NCBI RefSeq assembly: GCF_006265175.1
Contig: NZ_VDCQ01000009.1
Span: 119,402 to 183,401, forward strand
Length of the DNA: 64,000 nucleotides
Origin: Paenibacillus hemerocallicola
Lineage (GTDB): Bacteria; Bacillota; Bacilli; Paenibacillales; NBRC-103111
Reading direction: 5' to 3'
Positions 11,544-19,903 of this stretch are shown here, one piece after another. Under the pieces are notes generated by a model that worked only from the letters and a program-made list of their open reading frames with translations, had not been told where the DNA came from and did not search any database. The translations under genes and the position numbers were made by a program. Each line of letters starts with the position of its first letter. The first letter of the stretch is position 1.

Positions 11544-11594
11544 GATACAATATGTATATATTTCTATATTATGATACATTTCGAATCTTTTCAA
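11544..11594 (-). promoter_or_regulatory. Promoter with two XRE-type operator sites, for the 50-aa gene
   Basis: Minus-strand promoter: -35 TTGAAA (11589-11594), spacer exactly 17 bp, -10 TAATAT (11566-11571). The spacer contains the palindrome GATTCGAAATGTATC (11573-11587), one mismatch from GATAC-N5-GTATC. A second copy with one mismatch (11544-11558) lies 29 bp downstream, around +10. The architecture is the same as at the EPS and 67-aa gene promoters. The -35 overlaps the stop codon of the acyltransferase gene. Confidence 0.75.
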
Positions 11595-12682
11595 GAGTCG
11601 ATTGCAACTGCCGAATAATGTCGTTTATTCTGCTCTCTCTCACTTTTTCCAATTTTCCCGACAAAATAAGGGCCCCACTTCGTTAGATTAAGTACATGCG
11701 CCGCAACCATCGAACATCCAACGCATCCAAAAAACAGTAACGACGCCGTTAGCCAGCCGGTCAGGCGCAACATTTGAAGCGGGATGATCATCATCGCCAA
11801 AAATAAAGGGTGAAGCAAATAAATTCCAAACGAGTATCGGCTTATACCGACCAAAATGGAAGGGACCTTTTTTACTCTCGATACGATGTAACAAATGAGA
11901 AAAATGACGCTAATTGTAAAAAACAACATATCGATTCGTTTGGAAGATACATGCTCGATCCATCCGTACTGCAACGCAAGCCAACACAAAGCCGCTGTTG
12001 CTGGAACGGCGAGCAAGCTCCAATGGCCGTATTTCCTTAGAATCTCTTTGAATGCTTCATATCGGGTACCGCAGTAGTAGGCCACTACATAATAGAGAAG
12101 CCAGCCCGGGAACGGAATCCAGTAAAATTTTGCCCATATATACTGCATCACGGGATGTTCGGGAGAGGGAATAAAATTGAAGAATCCGAGGTAAGTTATG
12201 TTGATCGCGAAAGAGATCAATACGACCGAAAGGGGCGAGTATATCGAATCAAATTTTCTCATCAAAGAATGTAGAGCGTAAAACTGAAATATGATCAAAA
12301 TGAAATAACCGTGATAATCTCCGATAAGCACATGCCGCCACAAATATGTGACCAGCGTCCCCAGAACGAATTCTCCGCTCTCGGCCCAACTCTGTACGGA
12401 TTTCATAACAGCATAAAACGCACCGAATAAAAAGTAGGGGGCCAAAATGTATTTGATCCGTTTCTCCCAAAAAGATCGGTCGACAGCCTCTCGGTACGAT
12501 CTGGCCAATATCATTTCGGAAATAAACACGAAGGCTGGAGTACCGAACGTCAGAAGAAGTTCAAAAAAATTGCCCAGAAAACTACTCTCGGGAAAAGCTC
12601 TGTTCGTACTGTTGCGGAATACGAGGCAAAGACACGCAATGCTGCGCAAAGCAAACATTTCGGGAATTAGTTTTCTTTCCAT
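11591..12682 (-). CDS. Acyltransferase family 3 (OafA/IcaC-like) membrane protein
   Basis: Integral membrane protein of 363 aa with about ten hydrophobic segments, of the acyltransferase-3 family that O-acetylates or succinylates surface polysaccharides. The N-terminal MFALRSIACLCLVFRNS is the family's first helix, in a variant of the usual RAIA.LLVV-H motif in which the His is not obvious (Arg/Asn instead). The late segment ISRYSFGIYLLHPLF matches the conserved YSFGIYLLHP signature. Last gene of the EPS cluster, separated from it by a hairpin terminator, so it may be partly read-through. Likely role: acyl decoration of the EPS. Confidence 0.8.
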   Translation of the reverse strand: MERKLIPEMFALRSIACLCLVFRNSTNRAFPESSFLGNFFELLLTFGTPAFVFISEMILARSYREAVDRSFWEKRIKYILAPYFLFGAFYAVMKSVQSWAESGEFVLGTLVTYLWRHVLIGDYHGYFILIIFQFYALHSLMRKFDSIYSPLSVVLISFAINITYLGFFNFIPSPEHPVMQYIWAKFYWIPFPGWLLYYVVAYYCGTRYEAFKEILRKYGHWSLLAVPATAALCWLALQYGWIEHVSSKRIDMLFFTISVIFLICYIVSRVKKVPSILVGISRYSFGIYLLHPLFLAMMIIPLQMLRLTGWLTASLLFFGCVGCSMVAAHVLNLTKWGPYFVGKIGKSEREQNKRHYSAVAIDS

Positions 12683-12713
12683 ATTCTCCCCCCATTTCGG
12701 TATCGAAAACTAA

Positions 12714-12737
12714 CCCGGTTGAATTCATCCAACCGGG
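12714..12737 (-). terminator. Intra-cluster terminator before the acyltransferase gene
   Basis: Stem CCCGGTTG/CAACCGGG with an 8-nt loop, followed on the minus strand by TTAGTTTTC. It probably ends or attenuates most EPS transcripts after the FemAB-like gene. Confidence 0.65.
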
Positions 12738-12757
12738 CGTTAAAATATGCATTTGCA

Positions 12758-13858
12758 TTATGGCACTCTGCTCGCGGACATCATTAACGTTTTTGTTGCA
12801 TTGGCAGGGTGGCGGTATAGGGGGAAATAGTCTTGGTCTGGCAACATTTCGAGATGACGCACCAACGTTTTGTAGACGCCCGGAAGATGTATTTTCCTTC
12901 CGATTATATAATCCAGTGTAGCCGACTCATTAAAGGTCTTTTTAAACTTAAATAAATTGTCATTGCCGTTGTACCCCCCGCCAAGATGCAAGTAATGGTA
13001 TCCTTGCGACTTTGCCCATTTAATCGCCTCGCTAATTAATAGATTAACGGGTGCAAGAGGAAGAAAATCTTTGTTGGCTCCCATAAGGTGGTAGTGGACG
13101 TATTTGTTATAATGCATGAACAGAGCGGAAACTATTACTTTTTCCCCGTACTTCACCTCTATCAAGCGAATGTTTCCGGCCAAAAAATTGGCCGTATTGC
13201 GGAAAAAGCTTTCACAAAAATAATAGTAGGATGTCGCCTGCTTTTTATCCATTGTCGTATAGTACAATCTGATCAATTCATCCATTTCCAGCGCATCGGA
13301 ATGGACAACGTTCAATCCGGCCTTATGTGCTCTCCGAATACGATTGCGGTTATCGGGCTTGAAATTTTTGTTGATCTCTTCTTCCGTTTGGGATAAGTCT
13401 ATGTAGATTGTGTTTTTGGAATAAACGGGATTCACGGCTCTATAGTCCTGATCATTTTGCAGAAACGGATGGAAACGGACAAATTCGCTGACAATATTAT
13501 GCTCCCTGCAGTATCGCCCGAACGTTTCCGAGAAACCTTCGAACAATTTTTCTCGTATATCCGGATCATGAGCGTTGCACAGTGGCCCTCCGTATCCATA
13601 GGGAGTAATAATATCGTACAGTTGTTCACTAATTGCCAACGGCTTAATCCATGGCAAATCGTTTATAGTTCTCAGCAAATAAGGATAACAAATAAAGCAG
13701 TCCCCGTCCGTATAAACGAATAATTGGGCTTTGCCTTCGCCGTTCTCCTCGTAGATTTTGCAGTATTCGGGAGTGAAATATATATCCGCATTATGAATTT
13801 GCCCGAGATATGCATTCCATTCTTCCCGAGAATCTGCGTCCACTATAGAATAACCCAT
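12758..13858 (-). CDS. FemAB/GNAT-fold protein of the polysaccharide locus
   Basis: Protein of 366 aa related to FemA/FemB/FemX peptidyltransferases and GNAT proteins found in polysaccharide clusters. Evidence: the first GNAT lobe (WNAYLGQIHNADIYFTPEY), a central RNRIRRAHKAGL segment, and the second lobe ending in HYLHLGGGYNGNDNLFKFKKTF, typical of FemAB-like acyl/aminoacyl transferases (KxxF near the end). Members attach amino acids or acyl groups to cell-wall precursors; in EPS clusters the acceptor is unknown. Ribosome site CGGAGGGG; it begins 6 bp after the formyltransferase stop, so it belongs to the same operon. Confidence 0.75.
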   Translation of the reverse strand: MGYSIVDADSREEWNAYLGQIHNADIYFTPEYCKIYEENGEGKAQLFVYTDGDCFICYPYLLRTINDLPWIKPLAISEQLYDIITPYGYGGPLCNAHDPDIREKLFEGFSETFGRYCREHNIVSEFVRFHPFLQNDQDYRAVNPVYSKNTIYIDLSQTEEEINKNFKPDNRNRIRRAHKAGLNVVHSDALEMDELIRLYYTTMDKKQATSYYYFCESFFRNTANFLAGNIRLIEVKYGEKVIVSALFMHYNKYVHYHLMGANKDFLPLAPVNLLISEAIKWAKSQGYHYLHLGGGYNGNDNLFKFKKTFNESATLDYIIGRKIHLPGVYKTLVRHLEMLPDQDYFPLYRHPANATKTLMMSASRVP

Positions 13859-13864
13859 AAGCTG

Positions 13865-14677
13865 CTACCCCTCCGATAATGACATTTCTCCCAGTCCCTT
13901 GTTGTTACTGCCAGCGCTTAAATAAATCCGCCCTTCTCTAGTCTCTATATAGGCCGGCTCCTGGCCCGGGAATTGGAATGCCCTTACCACTCTCCATAAC
14001 TGCTCTTCCCTCGTTTCCGGGACAACTCTCTTCCATGCCATCACTTCTTTTTTGGTGTAGGTTTTGGATGTGCGGCCCGTGGACGATAACAACATTTCTT
14101 GCGATTCCCCATGGATGTCGCCGCGTATAATGGCATTCAATTTTGTTTGGATCAGTTCCAATCCGATCCGATTACTGCGAACGAATAAATCGTATACCGT
14201 GTCCTCCGAGGTAATCGGAAAGCGTTCTACTGCGAGAATATTGCCCGAATCGATTCCCGTATCCATCCAATGCAGACTAGTACCGTAATAATCCCTATTC
14301 TCGATAATGGCCATGGCGTCCGTCATCGATCCTCTCATTTCCGGTAGAGGCGCTCCGTGTAAGTTGATAACCCCCATAGAGAAGCGGTCCAAGTGAGATT
14401 GTTTCAAGATTTGATGAAATCTTACGCTAAGCCCAAGATCAGCCTGTATGGTCAGCACATCTTCCATTGTGAGAATCGGAATTCCATATTGGGTTGCTGC
14501 AGGCAGCATATCCCGATCGCCGACCGCTTCGCGCCATTTCGTCATGGGCGCCTTGCTGCAAACGACACCCTTAATTTCAAATGATGGCTGAGACATCAGC
14601 CATTCCAAGCAATCCACCGCAACACCAAGTGAACCGAATAGTATAACCGAAGTTTTGTTATCGGTATGATCCTTCAA
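13865..14677 (-). CDS. Formyltransferase (sugar N-formyltransferase-like)
   Basis: Protein of 270 aa with the methionyl-tRNA formyltransferase fold: INLHGAPLPEMRG holds the catalytic Asn and His, and SLHWMDTGIDSGNIL the catalytic Asp; N10-formyltetrahydrofolate is the expected donor. It is too short and divergent for true Fmt, and its place in an EPS cluster points to N-formylation of an amino sugar. The aminotransferase (16447) and 4,6-dehydratase (33221) of the same cluster would supply a 4-amino-4,6-dideoxy sugar; no PglD/EpsM-type acetyltransferase is present, so this enzyme may take its place (inference). Start is TTG at 14677 with GGGAG upstream, overlapping the preceding gene by 20 bp. 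Confidence 0.8.
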   Translation of the reverse strand: MKDHTDNKTSVILFGSLGVAVDCLEWLMSQPSFEIKGVVCSKAPMTKWREAVGDRDMLPAATQYGIPILTMEDVLTIQADLGLSVRFHQILKQSHLDRFSMGVINLHGAPLPEMRGSMTDAMAIIENRDYYGTSLHWMDTGIDSGNILAVERFPITSEDTVYDLFVRSNRIGLELIQTKLNAIIRGDIHGESQEMLLSSTGRTSKTYTKKEVMAWKRVVPETREEQLWRVVRAFQFPGQEPAYIETREGRIYLSAGSNNKGLGEMSLSEG

Positions 14678-15311
14678 TGCTCGTCGCTCCCTTTAGAGAT
14701 GAGTTGGGCATGTTCGCTCTTTCCGAGTCCAAGTCCGGTAACCGCCCTTCCGTAACTTCGACGTAATCCTCCTTGCGATATACTTTGACTATCGTTTTCA
14801 AGATGATATCGATATCTAGCGCAAGTGACCGGGATTCTGTATAGAGCGAGTCCAATTCAAGCCGTTCATTCCAAGCCATGTGGGTTCTCCCCGCGATTTG
14901 GGCGAGACCGGTAATTCCCGGTTTCACCAGAAAACGCTTCTTTTCCCTTTCGTTGAAATATGGCAAATATCTCATCAGTAGCGGTCTTGGTCCGACTAAG
15001 CTCATATTTCCCTTCAATACGTTAAAGAGCTGCGGCAGCTCGTCGATGCTATGCCTCCTCAGCCAAGCCCCCACCGGAGTAAGCCGCACTTCGTCACTCA
15101 ACATATTTCCATGCCAATCCCTGTCATTGGTCATAGTCCGGAATTTGTATATCCAGAACGGCTTCATGTCGAGTCCCGGACGTTCCTGTTTAAAAATAAT
15201 AGGTGACCCTATTTTCGCTTTGACCAGAATGGCTGCAGCTGCAATAATGGGAAGAGTCAGAACCAGCAGGGCAAGCGAAAGAACGATGTCGGCAAGCCGC
15301 TTTACAATCAT
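14658..15311 (-). CDS. Undecaprenyl-phosphate sugar phosphotransferase (PglC/EpsL type), first copy
   Basis: Initiating transferase that places a sugar-1-phosphate on undecaprenyl phosphate; 217 aa. One N-terminal membrane helix (residues 7-30), then the family signature: KQERPGLDMKPFWIYKFRTM, SIDELPQLFNVLKGNMSLVGPRPL and KPGITGLAQIAGR. I choose the ATG at 15311 (ACAGGAG 7 nt upstream, standard family N-terminus) over an upstream ATG at 15350 with no ribosome site. A second, clearly related enzyme lies at 19256-19876, so the locus has two possible initiating enzymes. Confidence 0.92.
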   Translation of the reverse strand: MIVKRLADIVLSLALLVLTLPIIAAAAILVKAKIGSPIIFKQERPGLDMKPFWIYKFRTMTNDRDWHGNMLSDEVRLTPVGAWLRRHSIDELPQLFNVLKGNMSLVGPRPLLMRYLPYFNEREKKRFLVKPGITGLAQIAGRTHMAWNERLELDSLYTESRSLALDIDIILKTIVKVYRKEDYVEVTEGRLPDLDSERANMPNSSLKGATSIEGSYR

Positions 15312-15371
15312 AAGAACACTCCTGTCCAGAGCGATATTGATTTCCGTCATCCGGATCGAATGTGCGGATTC

Positions 15372-16262
15372 TCAACGGGCAACCGATACATGCTTATCCA
15401 GAACGAATTGCAGATATCCCAGAATATCGTCCTTCAATTCCTTACGCTGCAAAGAAAAATCGACTGTGGCTTTAATAAACCCGAGTTTGTCCCCCACATC
15501 GTAGCGATTGCCTGAAAAATGATAGGCCAACACCTGTTCATTCTGATTTAAACGTTTAATAGCATCCGTCAGTTGAATTTCTCCACCGGCTCCGGGCTCT
15601 TGTTTTTCGAGAAAGTCAAATATGGACGGAGAAAGGACATACCGCCCCATGATGGCATAGGTCGAAGGAGCCTCGTGTAAAGCAGGCTTCTCAACGAAGC
15701 TTTCCACCGGTATCACGTTCGATTCCATCTCGATTCCGGACGGCTTGATAATACCGTACTTATTTACATCTTTCTCAGGTACGCTCTGAACGCCGACTAC
15801 CGATGCTTGATATCGCTGAAATACATCCAGCAACTGCTTTAGACAAGGCGTATCCGACAAAATAACGTCATCGCCAAGTAGAACGGCAAACGGCTCCGAA
15901 CCGATGAACGCTCGAGCGCTCCAAATTGCATGCCCAAGACCTAACGGCTCTTTTTGCCGAATGTAGTGGATATTGCCCATATCCGCTATCATTCTGATCT
16001 CTTCCAAGTCGTCCCATTTGCCTTTTTTGAACAAAGCCTCTTCCAACTCGAACGATTTATCGAAGTGATCCTCGATCGCTCTTTTGCCTCTTCCGCTTAC
16101 GATCATGATATCTTCGATGCCCGAAGCGACCGCTTCTTCCACGATGTACTGAATTGTAGGCTTATCCACAATAGGCAGCATTTCCTTAGGCTGAGCCTTG
16201 GTTGCGGGCAAAAATCGGGTGCCTAATCCAGCCGCAGGTATTATCGCTTTCTTCACTTTCAT
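15372..16262 (-). CDS. gtaB: UTP-glucose-1-phosphate uridylyltransferase (GalU/GtaB)
   Basis: Makes UDP-glucose from UTP and glucose-1-phosphate; 296 aa. N-terminal nucleotide-binding motif [21 protein letters not shown], then [28 protein letters not shown] and FVEKP, all typical of the family. An in-frame ATG at 16292 overlaps the stop of the 52-aa gene, but the GGAGGA site points to the ATG at 16262. UDP-glucose feeds glucosyl and uronic acid units of the polymer; organisms of this group usually have further copies elsewhere. Confidence 0.95.
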   Translation of the reverse strand: MKVKKAIIPAAGLGTRFLPATKAQPKEMLPIVDKPTIQYIVEEAVASGIEDIMIVSGRGKRAIEDHFDKSFELEEALFKKGKWDDLEEIRMIADMGNIHYIRQKEPLGLGHAIWSARAFIGSEPFAVLLGDDVILSDTPCLKQLLDVFQRYQASVVGVQSVPEKDVNKYGIIKPSGIEMESNVIPVESFVEKPALHEAPSTYAIMGRYVLSPSIFDFLEKQEPGAGGEIQLTDAIKRLNQNEQVLAYHFSGNRYDVGDKLGFIKATVDFSLQRKELKDDILGYLQFVLDKHVSVAR

Positions 16263-16291
16263 CAAATCGTTTCCTCCAATTGCAAGCAGCA

Positions 16292-16450
16292 TTACAATGG
16301 CTTGATATGCTTCAGCAAGATTCGCTTCAAATCTTCAATATAAGGTTTGGCGGAATGGCAGTCTTCCTTCTCCTCTTGCGCGGCGGCTATAAATTTTTGC
16401 AAGTCTTTCGCCAGTTTCCTGGTGCTCTTGACATCACCGGCCGCGTTCAT
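16292..16450 (-). CDS. 52-aa charged protein inside the EPS operon
   Basis: Short gene between the aminotransferase and gtaB. Its ATG overlaps the aminotransferase stop as ATGA and its own stop runs into the next ATG (TAATG), so it is tightly coupled on both sides. The sequence ([20 protein letters not shown]...) is mostly helical and rich in Lys/Glu, with one Cys-His pair (DCH). No family recognised. The exact packing without spare bases argues that it is translated. Confidence 0.65.
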   Translation of the reverse strand: MNAAGDVKSTRKLAKDLQKFIAAAQEEKEDCHSAKPYIEDLKRILLKHIKPL

Positions 16451-17607
16451 ACACTGACTGCCCTCTGAGCGCTATTTCTTACAATGTCAATGACCCTATT
16501 CTGATCTTCCTCCGATAAATCGGATCCAGACGGCAAACAAATGCCCTCGGCAAACAATTTATCCGACACACTGATTCCTTCCCTATGAGGATAGTAGAAG
16601 CAGTCCTGGAACAACGGCTGTAAATGCATCGGTTTCCAAACCGGACGCGCCTCTATTTGAAATGCCGCTAAAGATTCGACGCATCGAGCGGCAGTTACTC
16701 CGCATACATCCGGATCTATAGTCATAGCGGTCAGCCATCGGGTTGAAAGGCCATGGGACGCCTCCGGCATAAAATGTATTCCTGGCACATCGGATAGTTG
16801 CTCCCGATACGTTTCGAATACGCGTCTTCGCGCATCGACCCGTTTATCGAGCACCCTAAGCTGTCCTCTGCCGATCGCCGCCAAAATATTGCTAAGCCGG
16901 TAATTATAGCCCGTCTCGCTATGCTGATAATGGACAGCGGGATCGCGCGCCTGTGTAGCCCAATATCGGGCTTTATCCAGGGCGTCCAGATGATTCGAAA
17001 CGAGCATGCCGCCACCGGATGTCGTAATGATTTTATTGCCGTTGAAGGAGTAAATGCCGAATTTACCGAACGTTCCGCTTGCTTTGCCTTTATAGGTGGC
17101 TCCGAGCGATTCTGCGGCGTCTTCGATTACAGGAACGCCATACCGATCGCAAATAGATAGCAATGGCGTCATATCCGCACTTTGTCCATAGAGATTTACT
17201 ATAATAACCGCTTTTGGCATTTTGCCGGCTTTGCTTGCATCATGGAATGCTCTCTCGAGCGCAAGCGGCGACATGTTCCATGACTCGGGCTCCGAATCGA
17301 TCAGTACCGGAATGGCGCCTTCGTACAAAATGGGAAAGCAGCTGGCCGCGAACGTAAGGGTTGAGCAAAAAACCGTGTCCCCTTTGCCAACCTCAAGCAG
17401 CTTCAAGGACAGATGAATCGCTGCAGTTCCCGAGCCGAGCGCAACCGCTCCGTTAATGCCGACATAATCCGCCAGCTCTTTTTCGAATGCATCCACATGG
17501 GGACCCAGGGGGGCTATCCAGTTGGATTGGAAGGCATCTTCCACCAGCAGGCGTTCCGACTCTCCCATATGAGGGGGGGACAAATACACTTTTTTCGATT
17601 GTTCCAT
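16447..17607 (-). CDS. DegT/DnrJ/EryC1 sugar aminotransferase (EpsN/PglE-like)
   Basis: PLP enzyme of 386 aa that aminates a nucleotide 4-keto-6-deoxy sugar. The opening YLSPPHMGESE...NWIAPLGPHVDAFE is characteristic of the PglE/EpsN group; the PLP lysine is in YSFNGNKIITTSGGG, and the cofactor-binding VIEDAAESLGATYKG is present. Start ATG at 17607 follows CAGGAG; the upstream GTG overlaps that site. Together with the EpsC/PglF-type dehydratase at 33221 it predicts UDP-2-acetamido-4-amino-2,4,6-trideoxyhexose (as in bacillosamine synthesis). Confidence 0.92.
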   Translation of the reverse strand: MEQSKKVYLSPPHMGESERLLVEDAFQSNWIAPLGPHVDAFEKELADYVGINGAVALGSGTAAIHLSLKLLEVGKGDTVFCSTLTFAASCFPILYEGAIPVLIDSEPESWNMSPLALERAFHDASKAGKMPKAVIIVNLYGQSADMTPLLSICDRYGVPVIEDAAESLGATYKGKASGTFGKFGIYSFNGNKIITTSGGGMLVSNHLDALDKARYWATQARDPAVHYQHSETGYNYRLSNILAAIGRGQLRVLDKRVDARRRVFETYREQLSDVPGIHFMPEASHGLSTRWLTAMTIDPDVCGVTAARCVESLAAFQIEARPVWKPMHLQPLFQDCFYYPHREGISVSDKLFAEGICLPSGSDLSEEDQNRVIDIVRNSAQRAVSV

Positions 17608-17621
17608 GAGTTCCACTCCTG

Positions 17622-18290
17622 CTAATCGATCAGATTTTTCAATTCAAACAAACTGGAAATGACGAAATGTGCCTCATAAGAACGATCGAGTGGTAAATGA
17701 TGATATAAACCGAAGCGTCGGTTGATTCGTATCGTTTTCCACCCGAGTTCATTTGCCGCGACAAAATCTTTAGCCGGGTTATCCCCCACATAGACGTACT
17801 CGCACGCTTGGAAATCGTAATAATCCATCATTTTGAGGTAAGGTATCCGACTAGGTTTCCAGTTCTCCCTCCCATGCTCGTCGGAATACACGATGCAAGG
17901 AATCTGACCAGCTATACCCAGAGATTGCACTTTATTTTTTTGGGTCTCCAAGTAGCCGTCTGTTATGACCCCCAGCCTCTTGACCGTCCCGTAATATTCC
18001 AAAGCCCAAACCGCATCCGCATAGAGTGAAATACGGGGATGATGGCTGCGATATAGTTGAAGCATCGTTTGAATGGTATGTTGATCCGAATCCATACCTA
18101 GCAGCGTCGATGCTTCATTAAAAATCGTGCCCCTGATCCCATCCAGAAACAACTTTTCAGCGGCTTCGTAAAAGCCGCTTATCCCGTGAACGTCGCGCAC
18201 CCAATTGCCGACCTCCCGAAAGCCGCTCAACACGAAATCGCTCTCTGCATATAACGTATCGTCGAGGTCAAATACGATAACTTGGCTCAT
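17622..18290 (-). CDS. HAD-superfamily hydrolase
   Basis: Phosphatase-type HAD protein of 222 aa: motif I FDLDDTLY, motif II GVITDG, motif III lysine around ENWKPSRIPY, motif IV VGDNPAKDF. Substrate unknown. It overlaps the ATP-grasp gene upstream by 23 bp and precedes the aminotransferase by 14 bp. HAD/ATP-grasp pairs occur in several capsule and EPS clusters, suggesting they act on the same residue, but the reaction is not clear from sequence. Confidence 0.88.
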   Translation of the reverse strand: MSQVIVFDLDDTLYAESDFVLSGFREVGNWVRDVHGISGFYEAAEKLFLDGIRGTIFNEASTLLGMDSDQHTIQTMLQLYRSHHPRISLYADAVWALEYYGTVKRLGVITDGYLETQKNKVQSLGIAGQIPCIVYSDEHGRENWKPSRIPYLKMMDYYDFQACEYVYVGDNPAKDFVAANELGWKTIRINRRFGLYHHLPLDRSYEAHFVISSLFELKNLID

Positions 18291-19269
18291 CGATCATTTC
18301 CTTACTGACAATAATTTCATCGTCATAGCGAAGCATGACGACCCCGTCCTGCCAATTATCCAGCGATATGTCCGGCTCCATGCCCAGCATCAGCTCGACG
18401 ATCCATCTCGGAAAATCGGCGCCCGCTTTAATGGAAAGCGGAAATCCGCCTCCGAACCGGGGATTGATCTCGATAAAAATAACTTCACCTGCTGCTGTCA
18501 GAAAACATTGAACCGTCACGCACCCGATTGCGCCGGGCAGCTTTTCTACAACCTTCGTCCCTCCCGCCATAATCTCGGGATGCTTTACGGTCATCCCCTT
18601 ACTGACCTCTCCGGCCCTGGTTTCTATACGCTTGCGGGGAACAATGCAGCGAACGCTTCCTTTAAAATCGACGAAGACGTCCAGAGTAAACTCTTCCCCT
18701 TCGATATTTTCTTGAACGATCGCGTCGGGCACGTAATCCTTGAAAAACCGGAGTTCTCTCGCATTATGAATAAGGGTAGCTCCTTTGCTGGAACTGCCGG
18801 TAGCAGGCTTCAGAAAAACCGGGTACTCGAACGAGGAATCTTCCAGCAAATGCTCGGGATCCAGCACTTCGGGCGTTTTGACGCCGATGTTCCTGAAAAA
18901 CCGGTGCGTATTTCTTTTGTCGTAGCAAATGTCGTTCACTTCGGGCGAGCAAACCAGTACTGTTACGCCCAACTGTTCGAATTGCTCTTTCCTGCACGCC
19001 AGAAGATGCAGCTCCGTATCGACAAGCGGAATCAGCAGGCGCACTTCGTGCCTGCTGCATATATCCATCAGTTTCTCGATGTAATCGGGCTCTGTCGCCC
19101 TTGGCACCAAGATGTGCAAATCGGAAATAAAGGCGGCGGGAGCATGTTTATTCACGTCCGTGGTCACCACTTTTCCGGATAAACCAAGTTGAGACAAAAC
19201 CCCTTTGAAATGCTTGATTAGCGAAACGCGTCTGCCCGCGCTGGTGAATAAAATGTTAAACGGTTTCAT
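18268..19269 (-). CDS. ATP-grasp ligase (CarB/PylC-like) of the EPS locus
   Basis: Protein of 333 aa with a pre-ATP-grasp lobe (ILFTSAGRRVSLIKHF) and an ATP-grasp domain: FLKPATGSSSKGATL (ATP lysine and loop), VQENIEGEEFTLDVF, and metal ligands in EVIFIEINPRFGGG. Such enzymes activate a carboxylate as acyl phosphate and join it to an amine. In this cluster it could amide-link an amino acid to a uronic acid or amino sugar (inference). Start at 19269 with GAGGGA; an upstream in-frame codon has no ribosome site. Its 3' end overlaps the HAD gene. Confidence 0.85.
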   Translation of the reverse strand: MKPFNILFTSAGRRVSLIKHFKGVLSQLGLSGKVVTTDVNKHAPAAFISDLHILVPRATEPDYIEKLMDICSRHEVRLLIPLVDTELHLLACRKEQFEQLGVTVLVCSPEVNDICYDKRNTHRFFRNIGVKTPEVLDPEHLLEDSSFEYPVFLKPATGSSSKGATLIHNARELRFFKDYVPDAIVQENIEGEEFTLDVFVDFKGSVRCIVPRKRIETRAGEVSKGMTVKHPEIMAGGTKVVEKLPGAIGCVTVQCFLTAAGEVIFIEINPRFGGGFPLSIKAGADFPRWIVELMLGMEPDISLDNWQDGVVMLRYDDEIIVSKEMIDEPSYRI

Positions 19270-19876
19270 TCGTTTTTTCTCCCTCGAATACGGGCATCGT
19301 CGCATGCCCCTGCTGACTGATGCCTTCAGAATGAATCACCTTGTATGCGGTCTTCATCAATATTTTCAAATCCAGGAGGAATGAAAGATGATCCACATAA
19401 TAAACGTCGAGTTCGAATTTCTGCTCCCAACCGATCGCATTTCTGCCGCTCACTTGTGCTAGTCCCGTCATACCGGGTTTTACTTCGTGCCGCCTCGCTT
19501 GCCATGTCGTATATTTGGTCAAATAGTCCATCAATAGGGGTCTGGGGCCAACCAAGCTCAACTCGCCTTTGATTACATTGAATAACTGAGGCAATTCGTC
19601 CAAACTTAATCGGCGTAAAATCTTCCCGAATTCGGTAAGTCTCGATTCATCGGGAAGCGGAGTACCGTCCGAATCGTAAAGATCCGCCATCGTTCTAAAT
19701 TTGTAAATGTAAAAAGGATGTCCGTTCAAGCCGGGACGTTGTTGTTTGTATAGTACCGGCGAACCCAGCTTCAGGCGAACCATAAATCCTACGCAAACGA
19801 TGAGCGGCAATAGGACAATGATGGCTACGAAGGAAGCGGAGAAGTCAAACACTCTTTTCACAATCTTATAGGCCAT
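19256..19876 (-). CDS. Undecaprenyl-phosphate sugar phosphotransferase, second copy
   Basis: 206-aa initiating sugar transferase of the same family as the protein at 14658-15311: one N-terminal helix, KQQRPGLNGHPFYIYKFRTM, SLDELPQLFNVIKGELSLVGPRP, KPGMTGLAQVSGR. Start ATG at 19876 follows GGGAGGGG. It overlaps the ATP-grasp gene by 14 bp. Two initiating enzymes in one locus suggest two repeat units, a phase of different priming sugars, or a merger of two clusters. Confidence 0.92.
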   Translation of the reverse strand: MAYKIVKRVFDFSASFVAIIVLLPLIVCVGFMVRLKLGSPVLYKQQRPGLNGHPFYIYKFRTMADLYDSDGTPLPDESRLTEFGKILRRLSLDELPQLFNVIKGELSLVGPRPLLMDYLTKYTTWQARRHEVKPGMTGLAQVSGRNAIGWEQKFELDVYYVDHLSFLLDLKILMKTAYKVIHSEGISQQGHATMPVFEGEKTNETV

Positions 19877-19903
19877 CAGCCGCCCCTCCCTCATGCCCGT
19901 CGC

